Shown: positions 23,790 to 33,906 of the stretch, one piece after another | Position numbering within the stretch: position 1 is the first letter of the stretch | How the letters are laid out: every line of letters begins with the position of its first letter | NCBI GenBank assembly: GCA_948567375.1 | Contig: OX419757.1 | Coordinates: 37,634,001-37,698,000 of the forward strand | Length of the DNA stretch: 64,000 nt | Direction of reading: 5' to 3' | Origin: Lunularia cruciata | Lineage: Eukaryota > Streptophyta > Marchantiopsida > Lunulariales > Lunulariaceae | Program-made: the position numbers and the translations under genes | Notes under the pieces: model-generated | What the model was told of the DNA's origin: nothing | Database searches by the model: none | What the model saw: the letters and a program-made list of their open reading frames with translations, nothing else

Positions 23790-24090
23790 TTGACACTCAT
23801 TGATGGCATAGAGGAATACAAAGTTGAATGCATTCTCCAAAAATGCATACATGGTACTCGTCACCCGTGTGTGGAATATCTCATACAATGGAAAGGTTAC
23901 TCATTATATGAGGCAACATGGGAGCCAGTAGCCAACTTGACCCATGCTCCAATGTTATTGAAATCTTTTGTGCAACAACTTTGCAACAAGGAGCAATGGA
24001 AACGTAACCCACTATATAAGGCAACATGGGAGCCAATAGCCAACATGACCCACGCTCTAGTGTTAGTGAAATCTTTTGAGCAGTAGCTTT
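23790..24090 (+). pseudogene. A chromodomain with duplicated tail
   Basis: EEYKVECILQKCIHG, then VEYLIQWKGYSLYEATWEP, is a chromodomain, the C-terminal targeting module of chromovirus integrases. The block from QWKGY to the end recurs as QWKRNPLYKATWEPIANMTH. The repeat unit is 108 bp, exactly 36 codons (23886-23993, 23994-24101), so the frame is kept. D has only one copy. Confidence 0.85.
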
Positions 24091-24104
24091 GCAATGTTAC
24101 GTCT

Positions 24105-24118
24105 TAAAAGGAGGGAGG
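24105..24118 (+). other. Polypurine tract of A
   Basis: AAAAGGAGGGAGG lies just before the 3' LTR. D has the same arrangement before 47046 (AAAAGGAAGGAGG). Confidence 0.75.
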
Positions 24119-24120
24119 TT

Positions 24121-24860
24121 TGTAATACCAATAGCTAGATATATGATCTAGAGATGAAATTTGGTTTAGTAACATCTGGAAGGATGTTATACATGATGGA
24201 CTAAGTAGATCAGACAGAGGTATCACCAAAAGAGTACTTCTACTAATAGGCCAGAAACCAAAATATGCTTGAAGACTGTAGAATCAATAGCTAGAACATA
24301 TGATCTAAAGGTAGAATTTGGGTTGGTGACATCTAGAAGGATGGTTCACATAATGGAAAAAGTAGATCAGGTAGAGATATCACCAAAAGAGCACTTCTAC
24401 TAATAGGGCAGAAACAAAAATAGGCCTAAACTTCAATTTTAGAGGCCTAAATGGATGAATTAGGCCTCAAAAATGTGAAGATTCCCCCTCTCCCCCTTAA
24501 TAGAAAAAAGGCTGGCCTTCCCTACCTCTTGGTTTATCTCACCAAGAGCTTTCCAATGGTACCTCACCCATGTGATTTTGAGATTCCTACAAGAAGATTC
24601 CCTAAAAGATTCCTTTTGATCAAAGCCTATTTGACCAACCAAATGGGACCAGGATCAACATGTCACCCATCCAAGCAAGCAATCTTATAGGTTTCTAACA
24701 GTTCACCTATTCATGTACCTAATCCTATGGTGGAGCATCCTTGGAGGAGATCCTCTTTGGCTATATAATAAAGAGAAGGTGCTTCCTTGGGGCACCAAAT
24801 TTTGAGTGTGAAACTTGTGTTTTCTCTTCTATGTTTCTCTACTATCCTTGGAAGGTTACA
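24121..24860 (+). repeat. 3' LTR of A
   Basis: It is 740 bp, starting TGTAATACCAATAGC and ending GGTTACA, with TATATAATAAAGAG near 24765. An internal near-duplication is visible: the block around 24130-24235 recurs at 24290-24405 (AGAAGGATG, ACCAAAAGAG, ACTTCTACTAATAGG). This explains its greater length than the D LTRs (570-583 bp). Confidence 0.82.
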
Positions 24861-26150
24861 CCTTGGTCGCAACCACATCCTTGTTTGATGAAATTATGAT
24901 CCTTGTGAATGATTGTTTGTTGGCATAAAGGTGGGATTTGGTTGTGGTCTAATGCCAGCTTTGTCTTGGACTTCTTATTCATCATCATATTCTTCTTCTT
25001 TGATGAAGGTGCTCCTCATCCTCTTGAAAGCCTTCACCTTTGGCCTAGAAGGAGCTGCATGTCATTTCCTAATTACAAGCTCTATGGCAATCTCTCGTTG
25101 CCTTTGCTTCTTGAAGCCCAAAGAAATGTAGGCTTTGTATTGCTCTATGCAAGCAAATTCTACATCCACCTCCAAATACTTTTTTGCTATAAGTCCTTGT
25201 TCTTTGAATTTGTCAAAATGCCCTAGAAGAAGTGATCCAAGAACTTCTTCTTCTCTTCTTGGGTCAACAAATCCATCCCTAGGTAGAAATGGACAACAAA
25301 GAGAGATATTAAAGTCACTCCTCCTTCCTCATTCGTTGTTCTTGTAGCTCTCTTGCCTTCACCAAGAACATAATTGCCGCATTGACAGGTTTTCCTTGGT
25401 ATAAATACTCAAAGAAGATTGCCTCACTATTGTTTAAGTAAGTTGTTTGTTTAGATTTGAACAAGTTCATGACTAATTCTACCAGGACACTCCTTGTAGG
25501 ATCTTTGATACTTGCAATAGACTAACCATTGTTGGTATTTTTCTGTTTGAACATGGCCTTGAACTTGGCTTTGATAGTCAAAAGTTTGGGCAAGTTCAAG
25601 TACTATCTTGAGTAATGCCATCTAGGGGAAAATTTCTAAGCCTTTGCACTCTTCACCAATGCTCTTTGGTCTAGGCAAAGAGGTTCACTTTCAAGTTCTC
25701 TTGCCCTAGATTGCAATTATACCTAGTTTCATGTGGCATTGCATGATCACTCAATTCTCAATTCCATAGCAAGAACTCTAACTTCATGTTGTGGACTAAT
25801 TCTTGCCTATAGTAGTACAACCTCCACTTAACTAATCATGGGGCCTTTATTATGAGTTCATATGCACTTCTCATCCTTCTAGATGCCTTGGGAGTAGCTA
25901 CTTCTTTTCCTTTTTTCCCTCTCAACAATCTCACTTTGCTTCTCACTTCCAAATCCTCCTCTCACAAGCATGTACTCTTGCAAGTTTTTAATGCTTGAGT
26001 GAAGAAACTTACCGCCAAGGGTGAAGAAAGTGCAATAGGTCTTGTTCTGGCTCATTCTAAAAGAATGAAAAGGATTCAATCCCCAAGTAGATATTTAAGG
26101 TGATGGTCCAACCATTATGAACTTTGATAAGCATGCCTTTTGGTGAGCAA
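24861..26150 (-). pseudogene. K2b: conserved domain of the K/H family ORF
   Basis: Unknown family. The minus strand carries the series seen in K1 and H: KDP at about 25500, LFKSKQTTY, then EAIFFEYLYQGKPVN (25430-25385), and HFYLGMDLLTQEEKK (25291-25250). Then comes VEFACIEQYKAYISLG (25160-25115) and Lys/Glu-rich sequence. N-terminal to it is a Ser/Lys-rich stretch (26079-25879). It is truncated at 24861 by the LTR of A, so its coiled coil is missing. Many stops. Confidence 0.6.
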
Positions 26151-26701
26151 TTGCTACTCACACATGCTAGTGGTTGATACAATCAAATAGTCATTAATTG
26201 TAGTTCTTGATTTATTGGTGCCACATTTTACTCATAAAATTCCAAGCCGAGGCACTTTTATACCAAATAGCTTTTTAGCCAAAGGTCATTCTAAAGCAAA
26301 GGTCTCTTTCCAAGATGAAGATCTCTTAGGGCAAACGGTTTCCTTGCCAAAGGTTCTCTTGTCTGATAGCCTTCCTTGTTAAAGAGCTACACCATATGCT
26401 CTTTATCCAAATCTATTGCTATTGGTTCTTTTGTGACACATTCCTTCCGCATCGTCTTCTCCTTGGGGTAGAAGGTAAATAACCATCAAACTCCCATCTT
26501 CCTTATTAATTGACTACTTCTACACATTTCCTTGTTAAGTCACACAAGTTGAAAGAAAAAGGTGCATTTTAGAAAGAGGTGAGGCATCATAATTACTCAT
26601 TGACCAGATAGTGGCTAATAAAAGCCACTATCTCTTATCCTAATTTCATCAACAATTGAAAAGATTGTTGTTGGATGACATGTTTATTTTGTGAAGCACA
26701 T
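26151..26701. other. Leader between K2 LTR and K2b ORF
   Basis: AT-rich with no coding motif. No clear match to a tRNA primer site could be read next to the LTR end at 26702. Confidence 0.35.
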
Positions 26702-27403
26702 TGTAACAACCTAGCAAATACCAAATTAGAGCATTTTAGTAAGTAACAGTCTTTTCTTACAAAGATATGTAGTAGAAATGATCAAACACAAAGGAAGTGT
26801 TGCAATTGAGTCCTTTACTATTTACTATTTAACCTCTTGAGTAGAGATTGTTCCAAACAAGGACAATGACACCAAGAAAATACATTGTGAAAATGACAAA
26901 GAATAATCACTTGCACTAAAGTATATGAATCAAAAGAATTTTATGAAAGTAATGGTTTAGAATGGGTGTACTCCTCTACTTTTCCAAATGTCTCCTTAAG
27001 ATACTCCCAAAGTTAAATGTGCAACTCTTCCAAAGGTACTATCACCAAAAGTCAATGTTCTACCCTCTATAAGGCACGATCTTTGGAAGACTATATGACC
27101 TTTGTAATAATCTTCATATTCAATCTTTACACTTTGGTACTTGCAACACTATACCATAAATCTGTCAAGGCATTGCAATCATAGGATTGCAAATAAGCCA
27201 AGGATCAAACACACAAAGCAACCAATGATGCTTATTGAGATTCTTCACCAAAGTGCAAACACAAATCAAGAAAATTTCATGAGAGATATTGAGAAAAGCA
27301 ACAAAGAGTTGTAAAGATCTCTCACTTTATTCACCAATTTTATATTGGATGACAAAACACTTCCAATGCTCTACTTAAATATTTGCAAACATTTGGGACC
27401 ACA
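26702..27403 (-). repeat. Complete K-family LTR (K2)
   Basis: On the minus strand it starts TGTGGTCCC (27403) and ends GGTTGTTACA (26702), 702 bp. The start resembles the 5' end of H (TGTGGTACCC at 33061); the end resembles the 3' end of H (TGGGTTGTCACA at 36842). A shared TATTTAAG box and downstream blocks (GTGTGTTTGATCCT, TTGACAGAT) align it with 36138-36842. It is the best-bounded LTR of the family. Confidence 0.72.
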
Positions 27404-27465
27404 ACCTAGAAACCTAACAAAAGTGTGCATGGCAAAAGATAAGAAATCAAGAAGATGTCTAACTA

Positions 27466-28545
27466 TTATCCTTCTTGATAATTAATGATCATATGGCCCT
27501 TGTTGGGTATGGAAGAGGTACTAATGGTGTAGTATGCTCCTCCACTACTAGCTCCTTGGGCTCTTAATGCAATTGTATGATCAAATTTCTCTCTAACATC
27601 TAATAAGGACATGTGCAAATTCTCCCTAAGCTCTTTAAATTTCCTCTCAATTCTAACTCTAATGTTCAAGGCTACTTGTTCTAATGTCTAATCTTTGAGT
27701 GGCCCCATTAACTTTTGATTTGGTAATCTAAGCTTAAGTACTTCTTTGATGGTGGAAGTGGCCTCCACAAACTGCACCACCATCACTTCCATTATTTCAC
27801 ATACTTGTTTCATAGTATTTACCTTTCTACTCTTGGGCTGAATCCTTCATGATGAGATGAACTAGCATTTCTCCATCTTGACTCTCAACCTCTGCCTTCA
27901 CTACCATCCTTGCAAGAATGCCTTAATTCTCCCTTGTCATGTCCATGATCCAAACCTTGGCATTTTCCAATTCCTTTATTAATTTGCTTCCTTTACTTTG
28001 CAAAAGCAAAACCTCCTTTTTATACTCCTTGAGGTGCAGACTTGTCTCCCTCTTATATGTGGTAGTAACTTCTTCATAATTAGCCTTCTCAATGGCAGCC
28101 AGATCTTGCTCTATCATCAATCTCCAAACCTACTCTTCCAATTAAGAGATCCTTTGATCAAAAGTTACCTTCTCAATCTCCATATTCCTCTCTAGGTTAA
28201 GCGTTTCTTCTTGATGGGCATCCAATTGCTTCTTCACAAGGTTATTGATTACTTTGGATTTTATGTTCTTCCAAAGTTATGTATTGTGAAGATTGGCCAA
28301 TTCCCTCTTGAGCTTGGTTAGCTTGAGTGTACTATTTTGCTCATTCTTCTTTTGCACCAAATTGACATTCTTCAAGGTGTTGATTTCTTCTTGTAATGCA
28401 ATTGATTCAACACCCTATTTCTTTTGTTCTTCACAAAGATAAAGAATCTCACTCTTGAAGGTCTTTGCTTCACACTTTTGATGCTCAAGCTTGACATACA
28501 TATTTGAAATCATAGAAGAATAGTCAGACATGTTTGGATAGCTCC
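27466..28545 (-). pseudogene. K2a: coiled-coil end of a K/H family ORF
   Basis: Minus-strand frames give long heptad-like stretches: KLEHQKCEAKTFKSEILYL near 28490, LKLTKLKRELANLHNT near 28310, then ATYKRETSLHLKEYKKEV-type sequence near 28050. It ends shortly before the LTR start at 27403, as the coiled coil of H ends about 85 bp before its LTR. A degenerate copy of part of it appears at 28680-28800. Stops interrupt it. No enzyme motif is visible. Confidence 0.5.
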
Positions 28546-28865
28546 TCTCATGCATTGGGTAGTGAGTATCTAATGTTATAATCAAAGGTAAAAAAATGTC
28601 CTTTGTATATCAAAATCTAGGCATTTCTCTCAAGACAACCTACTATTCATCATTGATCAATCTTCTTGTCATACCTTCACTTCTTCTCTTGCAACATTCT
28701 TCATTCTTGTTTGGAACAAGATTTCTTCAATCTCCATGTTCTATCTCTACTTAAGAATAAGAAGCTTCTCTTCTTGATACGGAAGCTCTTGCTCAAGTGC
28801 AAGCATACTACTAATGCCCAAGATGTCAATGTCTTTAGGCACTTTTCCCCCTACTATTGTGCGTA
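28546..28865 (-). other. K-like coiled-coil scrap
   Basis: Minus-strand reading gives QEEKLLILK and NMEIEEILFQTRMKNV. This resembles 28230-28140 (HQEETLNLERNMEIEKVTF). It may be a partial duplication or a second fragment. Confidence 0.35.
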
Positions 28866-28972
28866 TATATATTGCTACACAACATACATCACTATCAACA
28901 TCACACACTATAGAAGCAAAAAATCACACACAAGTCATCCATGCACTCTAAAGTGCCACAATTAATCAGCTT
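28866..28972. repeat. Direct repeat, left copy (F LTR region)
   Basis: It shares ACACAACATACATCA, then CAACATCACACACTATAGAAGCA, then AAAGTGCC, with 29428-29532. The offset is about 562 bp. This may be the length of the F LTR, with two LTR starts in tandem. Confidence 0.55.
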
Positions 28973-29427
28973 TTCTACACAACTCAAATCACACTCAATC
29001 AAATCATTACTTGATTTGTCACTCCATAATCTACCAATAACTAGACATTGATTACAGTCAAGCCACACCCACTCTAGCTAAGAGAATCAAGGTGATGTTC
29101 ATTGGTCTCTATCCACGAAAGCCAAGAACTCAAAGGCTCAATATCAAAGAAGTGTGCTATCTGGAGCTACACTTTGAAATTATACTCCTTGGACTTGAGC
29201 TAGGTCTCAAACCCTAATAGTCCTATTGATGGCACATCCAAATGTGTGCAAATGGTGCTAAGTGATGGTGGGCTCCACTATGTAGTCAGTACCTCAAACA
29301 TGAAATCTGACTATCAATAAGTAGTCTATGAGTAACCACCAAAATACTCTTGACTACCAACACTACTACTCCAGAGTCCAAGCAATCTAGGTGCAATGTT
29401 ACAAATGGTGTGATAGCTATCATGCAT
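28973..29427 (-). repeat. Probable body of the F LTR
   Basis: No coding motif. It lies between the two direct repeats. On the minus strand a purine-rich tract (rc of 29521-29536, CTAGGGGGGAGATTGG) precedes the right copy, as expected for a 3' LTR start. Confidence 0.4.
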
Positions 29428-29532
29428 ATTACATCACTACACAACATACATCATTGTCAACATCACACACTATAGAAGCACAACTCACACATAAGTCATA
29501 CATGGACTATAAAGTGCCCCAATCTCCCCCCT
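29428..29532. repeat. Direct repeat, right copy (F LTR region)
   Basis: Partner of 28866-28972. It lies next to a C-rich run (TCTCCCCCCTAG, 29523 on), which reads as a polypurine tract on the minus strand. Confidence 0.55.
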
Positions 29533-29539
29533 AGTTAGT

Positions 29540-31500
29540 GGTTAGGGCCCTTTAATGCCAGATAGCCATCTACTCCAAGTATATGGTTTACCCTATGGTG
29601 GGCAAAAGATCAAGAGTCTGGGTGCTATCGAGCCCCATTGTTAGTTGGATGTCTATAATCTATACCATATAAAGGATGAACTAGCTATAGATCAAGTAAA
29701 TCTAGGACATTGCGATTGTCCCTTAGGAACCACCATGAGGAGAGAAGTCATACAAGCCATATGACATCCTCTCAAAAAATTATCACACATCAACATAGTA
29801 GCAGCTCCACCAAAAGAGCCACATAACATACACCGCAAGCCTACACGTACAAGTGCCAAGCTTGGGTCTATAGTACCATCAATTTTTGGGAGGTGGCATG
29901 GTGCAAAATTGCACACATGATCCTTCCAAACAACACCATCACATCCTTCCAACACAAGGACTCCAGATGGAAAACCTTGCACACTCTCAAGATAATACGA
30001 CCTATAGAAACATCGAATGTAATTGGTGTTGTTTGCTATAGATATACATAAGCACATAGATGAAATTGGCAGATAGAGGGTCTATAACCTCCTCCTCAAA
30101 TGGTAGCATAACGTAAGGTATCCCTATGTTGAGCAATCACTAAGTTCTCAAAGAACATTGGGATCACTGTTCAAAAGATCTCTGCCCATTGAGAACATGT
30201 GCTCATCCGTACATCTGGATCATCAAAGTCCAAAACTATAGTAGCATCTTGAAAAATGGCTACAAGTAAATTTGGATCTTGTCTATAGAGTAGAAAGTAA
30301 GGAGAGAAGGATGCTAAGGAAGCTTGCCAACTAAACCAATAGCCCATAGCCAACCAAAGTAACTAGAGATCCCAATCTCCCAAGTGGACTCTTTGCAAAC
30401 CATGCTTTTGCAATCCTCTCTTCATTGTCTAAACCATTCTCTTTGCTAAGCTATCTGTCTCAAGGTGATCTTGGGAGGTAGTATGATGATCAATCAAAGC
30501 CTTGTCACACAAGACTTGAAACTCCTCCAAGAACTTTATACCTTGATCAATCAAAACCTCCGTGGGTGCACAAAAATGACTAAGAACCTAATCTAGGAAC
30601 AAGTAAGTCATCCCTTCACTAGACTTGTCAAGAAGTGTCACCAACTCAATCCACTTAGAGAAGTGTTCCACCATCACCAAAACATATTGATGATGTCTCA
30701 CAGTCAATGGTAAAGGTCCAATGAAGTCCAAACTCCAACATTAACCCAATCCCATGATAGGTAATGGGTGTAATTGTGGCGTACAAGCATTAAATGATGC
30801 TCTAACTCAATCACACACCACACATCTTGCAACCAACTGCTATACATTGGCCTACATACCATACCACCAATAATGACTCTAGAGTAAGCTTTATGTATGC
30901 TTTACTCCAAAATGTCCTAGCTCCTCATGAGCATGATAGACCAACTGTGGTCTCTAAGATGGAAGTGGTACTTCTCTCACTCTACCATCCTCCCATACAC
31001 ACAAAAGATGTTTGCCCTCCAGTTTGAACCGCCTAGCTTACTGGAGAACACAATCTCTTTCCTTGGCTCCAATTGCACCACCTACAACACCAAATGCAAA
31101 GATAGTCCATCACTAAAACATCATCATGAATTTCTCATTGAACTATACCACTATCTCCACTCTTTGGATCTTTGACCTCAATAGCTACTCCTATATGCAT
31201 TGAGAGAGATACCACCAAAGCTTCAAAAAATATATAGAGAAAGGCAAATGCATGCCAACCTAATACCATCTCCTCATTTTTCTCACATGCCAACATGTTC
31301 TAATCTGATCTTGTTGGCTAGGACATGGGTTTCTACTCAACCCATCTACATCGCAATTCACCACTCCAAGTCTATGAATAATTGTGAAATCATACTCTTA
31401 TAAAATCGAAGCCTATCGTGCATGCTTCCCTTAAAGCTTGTTGGACTCAACCAATTTAATGGCTAATGATCAATGATGAGAGTAAAGAGGTTACCAAATA
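29540..31500 (-). pseudogene. F integrase and C-terminal pol
   Basis: The minus strand near 30740-30600 reads WSLDFIGPLPLTV, then YVLVMVEHFSKWIEL, the first half of a gypsy integrase core with its first Asp. It continues APTEVLIDQGIKFLEEF (30565-30520), then TTSQDHLETDSLAKRMV (30485-30430). Elements of this kind normally have a RTSRDHPQADGLAERMVQ-like motif; the catalytic Glu position (LAER) reads LAKR here. The rest to 29540 is damaged pol tail, with no chromodomain that I can see. Confidence 0.72.
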
Positions 31501-31507
31501 GGTAACA

Positions 31508-33055
31508 TCAGAAATGTGCTACTGCCCATACTTCTACCAAGCACTCTTCCTCATATGAATTATACTTTTCCTCAGCTGAATTGTTGAAGCAACTAGCATA
31601 GGCCACCACAAACTCCTTCCCCTCATCATCATGTTGGGTGAGCACTACTCCAAGCCCCAACATACTCCAATCATTGTGAACCTGAAATGGGCATCCTCTG
31701 ATTAGTCTCCTCAAAATAGGAGCGAATGTTAACCTCTCCTTGAGCTCTACAAAAGCTCTCTCATGCTCATCTCCCAAACACCACTCTTGTGTAAGCTTGG
31801 TTAGCTTCATCAAGGCCTTGGCAATGGCACTAAGTCCTCTAACATAACGGCGATAAAAGTTTGTTAACCCAAGGAATCCTTGCACTCTACTCATATCCGT
31901 AAGCTAAGGAATATGCACAATAACCTCCACCTTGGTTTGTTGAATATCAAGTCTTCCAGGGTAGATGGTGTGACCCAAATACTCAACCTGCTCATGGAAG
32001 AACCTACACTTGCCAAGATGTAATTTGAGTCCATGAGATCTCAACCTCTCAAACACCTCCAACAAATATCTCTCATGCTCCTCCACAATAGTGCTAAAGA
32101 CCAAAATGTCATTAATATAACACCGAGCAAAATCCAATCTAGTTAGGATCCTATCCATGACCCTCTAAAACTCAGCAAGAGTGTTCTTTAACCCAAATGG
32201 TAAGAACCTCCATTGATATAACACATCCTTGCTGTGAGGATCAATAGCCCAAAATGTTGTCTTGGAATTATCTTCTTCCTTGATTGGCAATTGATGATAT
32301 CCTACTTCAAGATCCAAAGTACTGAAGACCTTTGCATGCCCAATTACATCAAAGATTCCTCCGGTGTAGGCATGGCATTCCGATCAGCCCTAATCTATCG
32401 GTTGATAGACAGTAATCTCCACACATCCACCTATCTATGAAGTTGCCATGCATATCTTTTGTGGTTGGCATCATTGTAGTTGATGCATACTCTCAATGTG
32501 AAATCTCTACCAAACCAGCCTCAAAAGGGTCTCTACTCCACCTCTGAACCAATTCTCTCTCCATGTCACTATATTGATAAGGACAACAGAAAATTGGTGT
32601 ATTGCTAATCAACTCAATCCGTATACCAAGTCCTTTTAGTGCACCCAAATCCTTTGCATTGAAGGCAAAACAACTTGTGTAGCTCCTCAAGAACCTTCAA
32701 ACTCTCCATCTTTCCTCTCCTATAAGCTTGGGTCCAAGATTTGGCTCCCAAGTATCCTTTATAACTATCATAAGAGTGGAAGATGTACTAACTGGCTACT
32801 ACACTTAACCCTTAAGATCAATAGTGTCATGTCTCCAACCACTAGATCCCCAAACCTCAAAGTGAAAAACTCCTTCTGATTTAGCTGCAAGCTCCATACG
32901 TCCTCTAGTTGCATCCCAAGTAGACCAAGTGTGTAGACACGTGGATGGACTCCAAGTAGACTACTCTCCCTAGTAGCTATTGGCTGTGTCCCAAGAACAC
33001 CTTATCCAGTGAGTTCATCGCCGCCCAGCATATGCTTGAATCATCTTGATAGGCA
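31508..33055 (-). pseudogene. F reverse transcriptase and RNase H start
   Basis: RT pieces read on the minus strand: TTFWAIDPHSKDVLYQW near 32240, RFLPFGLKNTLAEF near 32190, then MDRILTRLDFARCYINDI at 32158. The catalytic box is YINDILVFS, where YIDD is expected, so the first Asp of the pair is Asn. CRFFHEQVEYLGHTIYPG follows. After a stop, 31894-31508 gives GFLGLTNFYRRYVRGLS and an RNase H-like end (FVVAYASCFNNSAEEKYNS). H begins at 33061, so the RT N-terminus is separated. Confidence 0.78.
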
Positions 33056-33060
33056 TAGAG
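33056..33060. repeat. Target-site duplication of H, left copy
   Basis: TAGAG precedes TGTGGTACCC and recurs at 36843-36847 after ...GTTGTCACA. Confidence 0.7.
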
Positions 33061-33906
33061 TGTGGTACCCATATTTTTGTTTTTTTTATTATTTTTGAAG
33101 AAGTGTACAAAAGAAGTCAAATTGCGCCTGTTTGGCACAACAAGGCAAAGAAAGGTGTCCTTGGGTTGTAACCCAAGGTAAAGTGACTTTGTGTCAGAAA
33201 GTGAGGTACTCGGAATTGCCTTGTCACCATGCAATCCAAAGTAAGGAGACTTTGGCTTGGGGGTGCTCAACCCAAGGTGAGGACAGTGTAACAACTTTCC
33301 TTTGGGGTGAGACATTCAAGAAGGTATTGCTCACAAAAACAGCGGTCATACACGTGAGGGAAAATTGACAGTGATAGGAGCATGCAAGAGGTGTGATTTC
33401 TTGGTAGAAACTCAAAGTGAAGAAAGACAAAGAAGGCGTGCCGCTATAAGACTCGGGCTAGAGATGAAGTGATGATAAGTAATTTCCATCGCCGTTAAGA
33501 AGTTGTCCTGTGGGAGATTGTGGAAAGGGAAGTATAGTCAAAGATATGCTAGTTTGCCAAGAGGAAGTCAGGAAAGTTAGTCCCGAAATCAGAAGGAAGA
33601 ATAGCTCCCAACCCAGAGTGGAAGAGAGAAAGATGGGAGGTGGGAAGAAGAATTTTGAATTCATAGTGAGAAATCATGCAATTTGGAGGTTAGCAGTGAT
33701 TGCAAGAATTGAAGTCCTGAGCAAGCTTTGGATCACCTTCTTGGCATAGAACTAGAATGTTAGTTTTCCAGGTTTCATGATTGAGATCATCAAGAGTAGT
33801 GTCTTGATGGCCCCAAGGAAGAATGGAAGAGAGGAAATCCGGCTCGATGGACAAAGTTAGATTGGAGATTAGTACTTAGAAGAGAGCAAGTGCAGAGCAT
33901 GGTGCC

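Larger units (their letters stand above)
10763..24860 (+). mobile_element. Chromovirus A (Ty3/gypsy), interrupted by gypsy B
   Basis: The order is truncated 5' LTR, iMet-type primer site, gag, [B insertion 12546-20356], zinc knuckle, protease, RT, RNase H, integrase, chromodomain, polypurine tract, 3' LTR. D (41353-47615) is a closely related, uninterrupted copy and shows that the sequence across the B insertion was contiguous. The 5' LTR lacks its first half, so the target duplication cannot be tested. The right LTR end abuts K2 sequence. Coding parts carry many stops and frameshifts. Confidence 0.8.
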
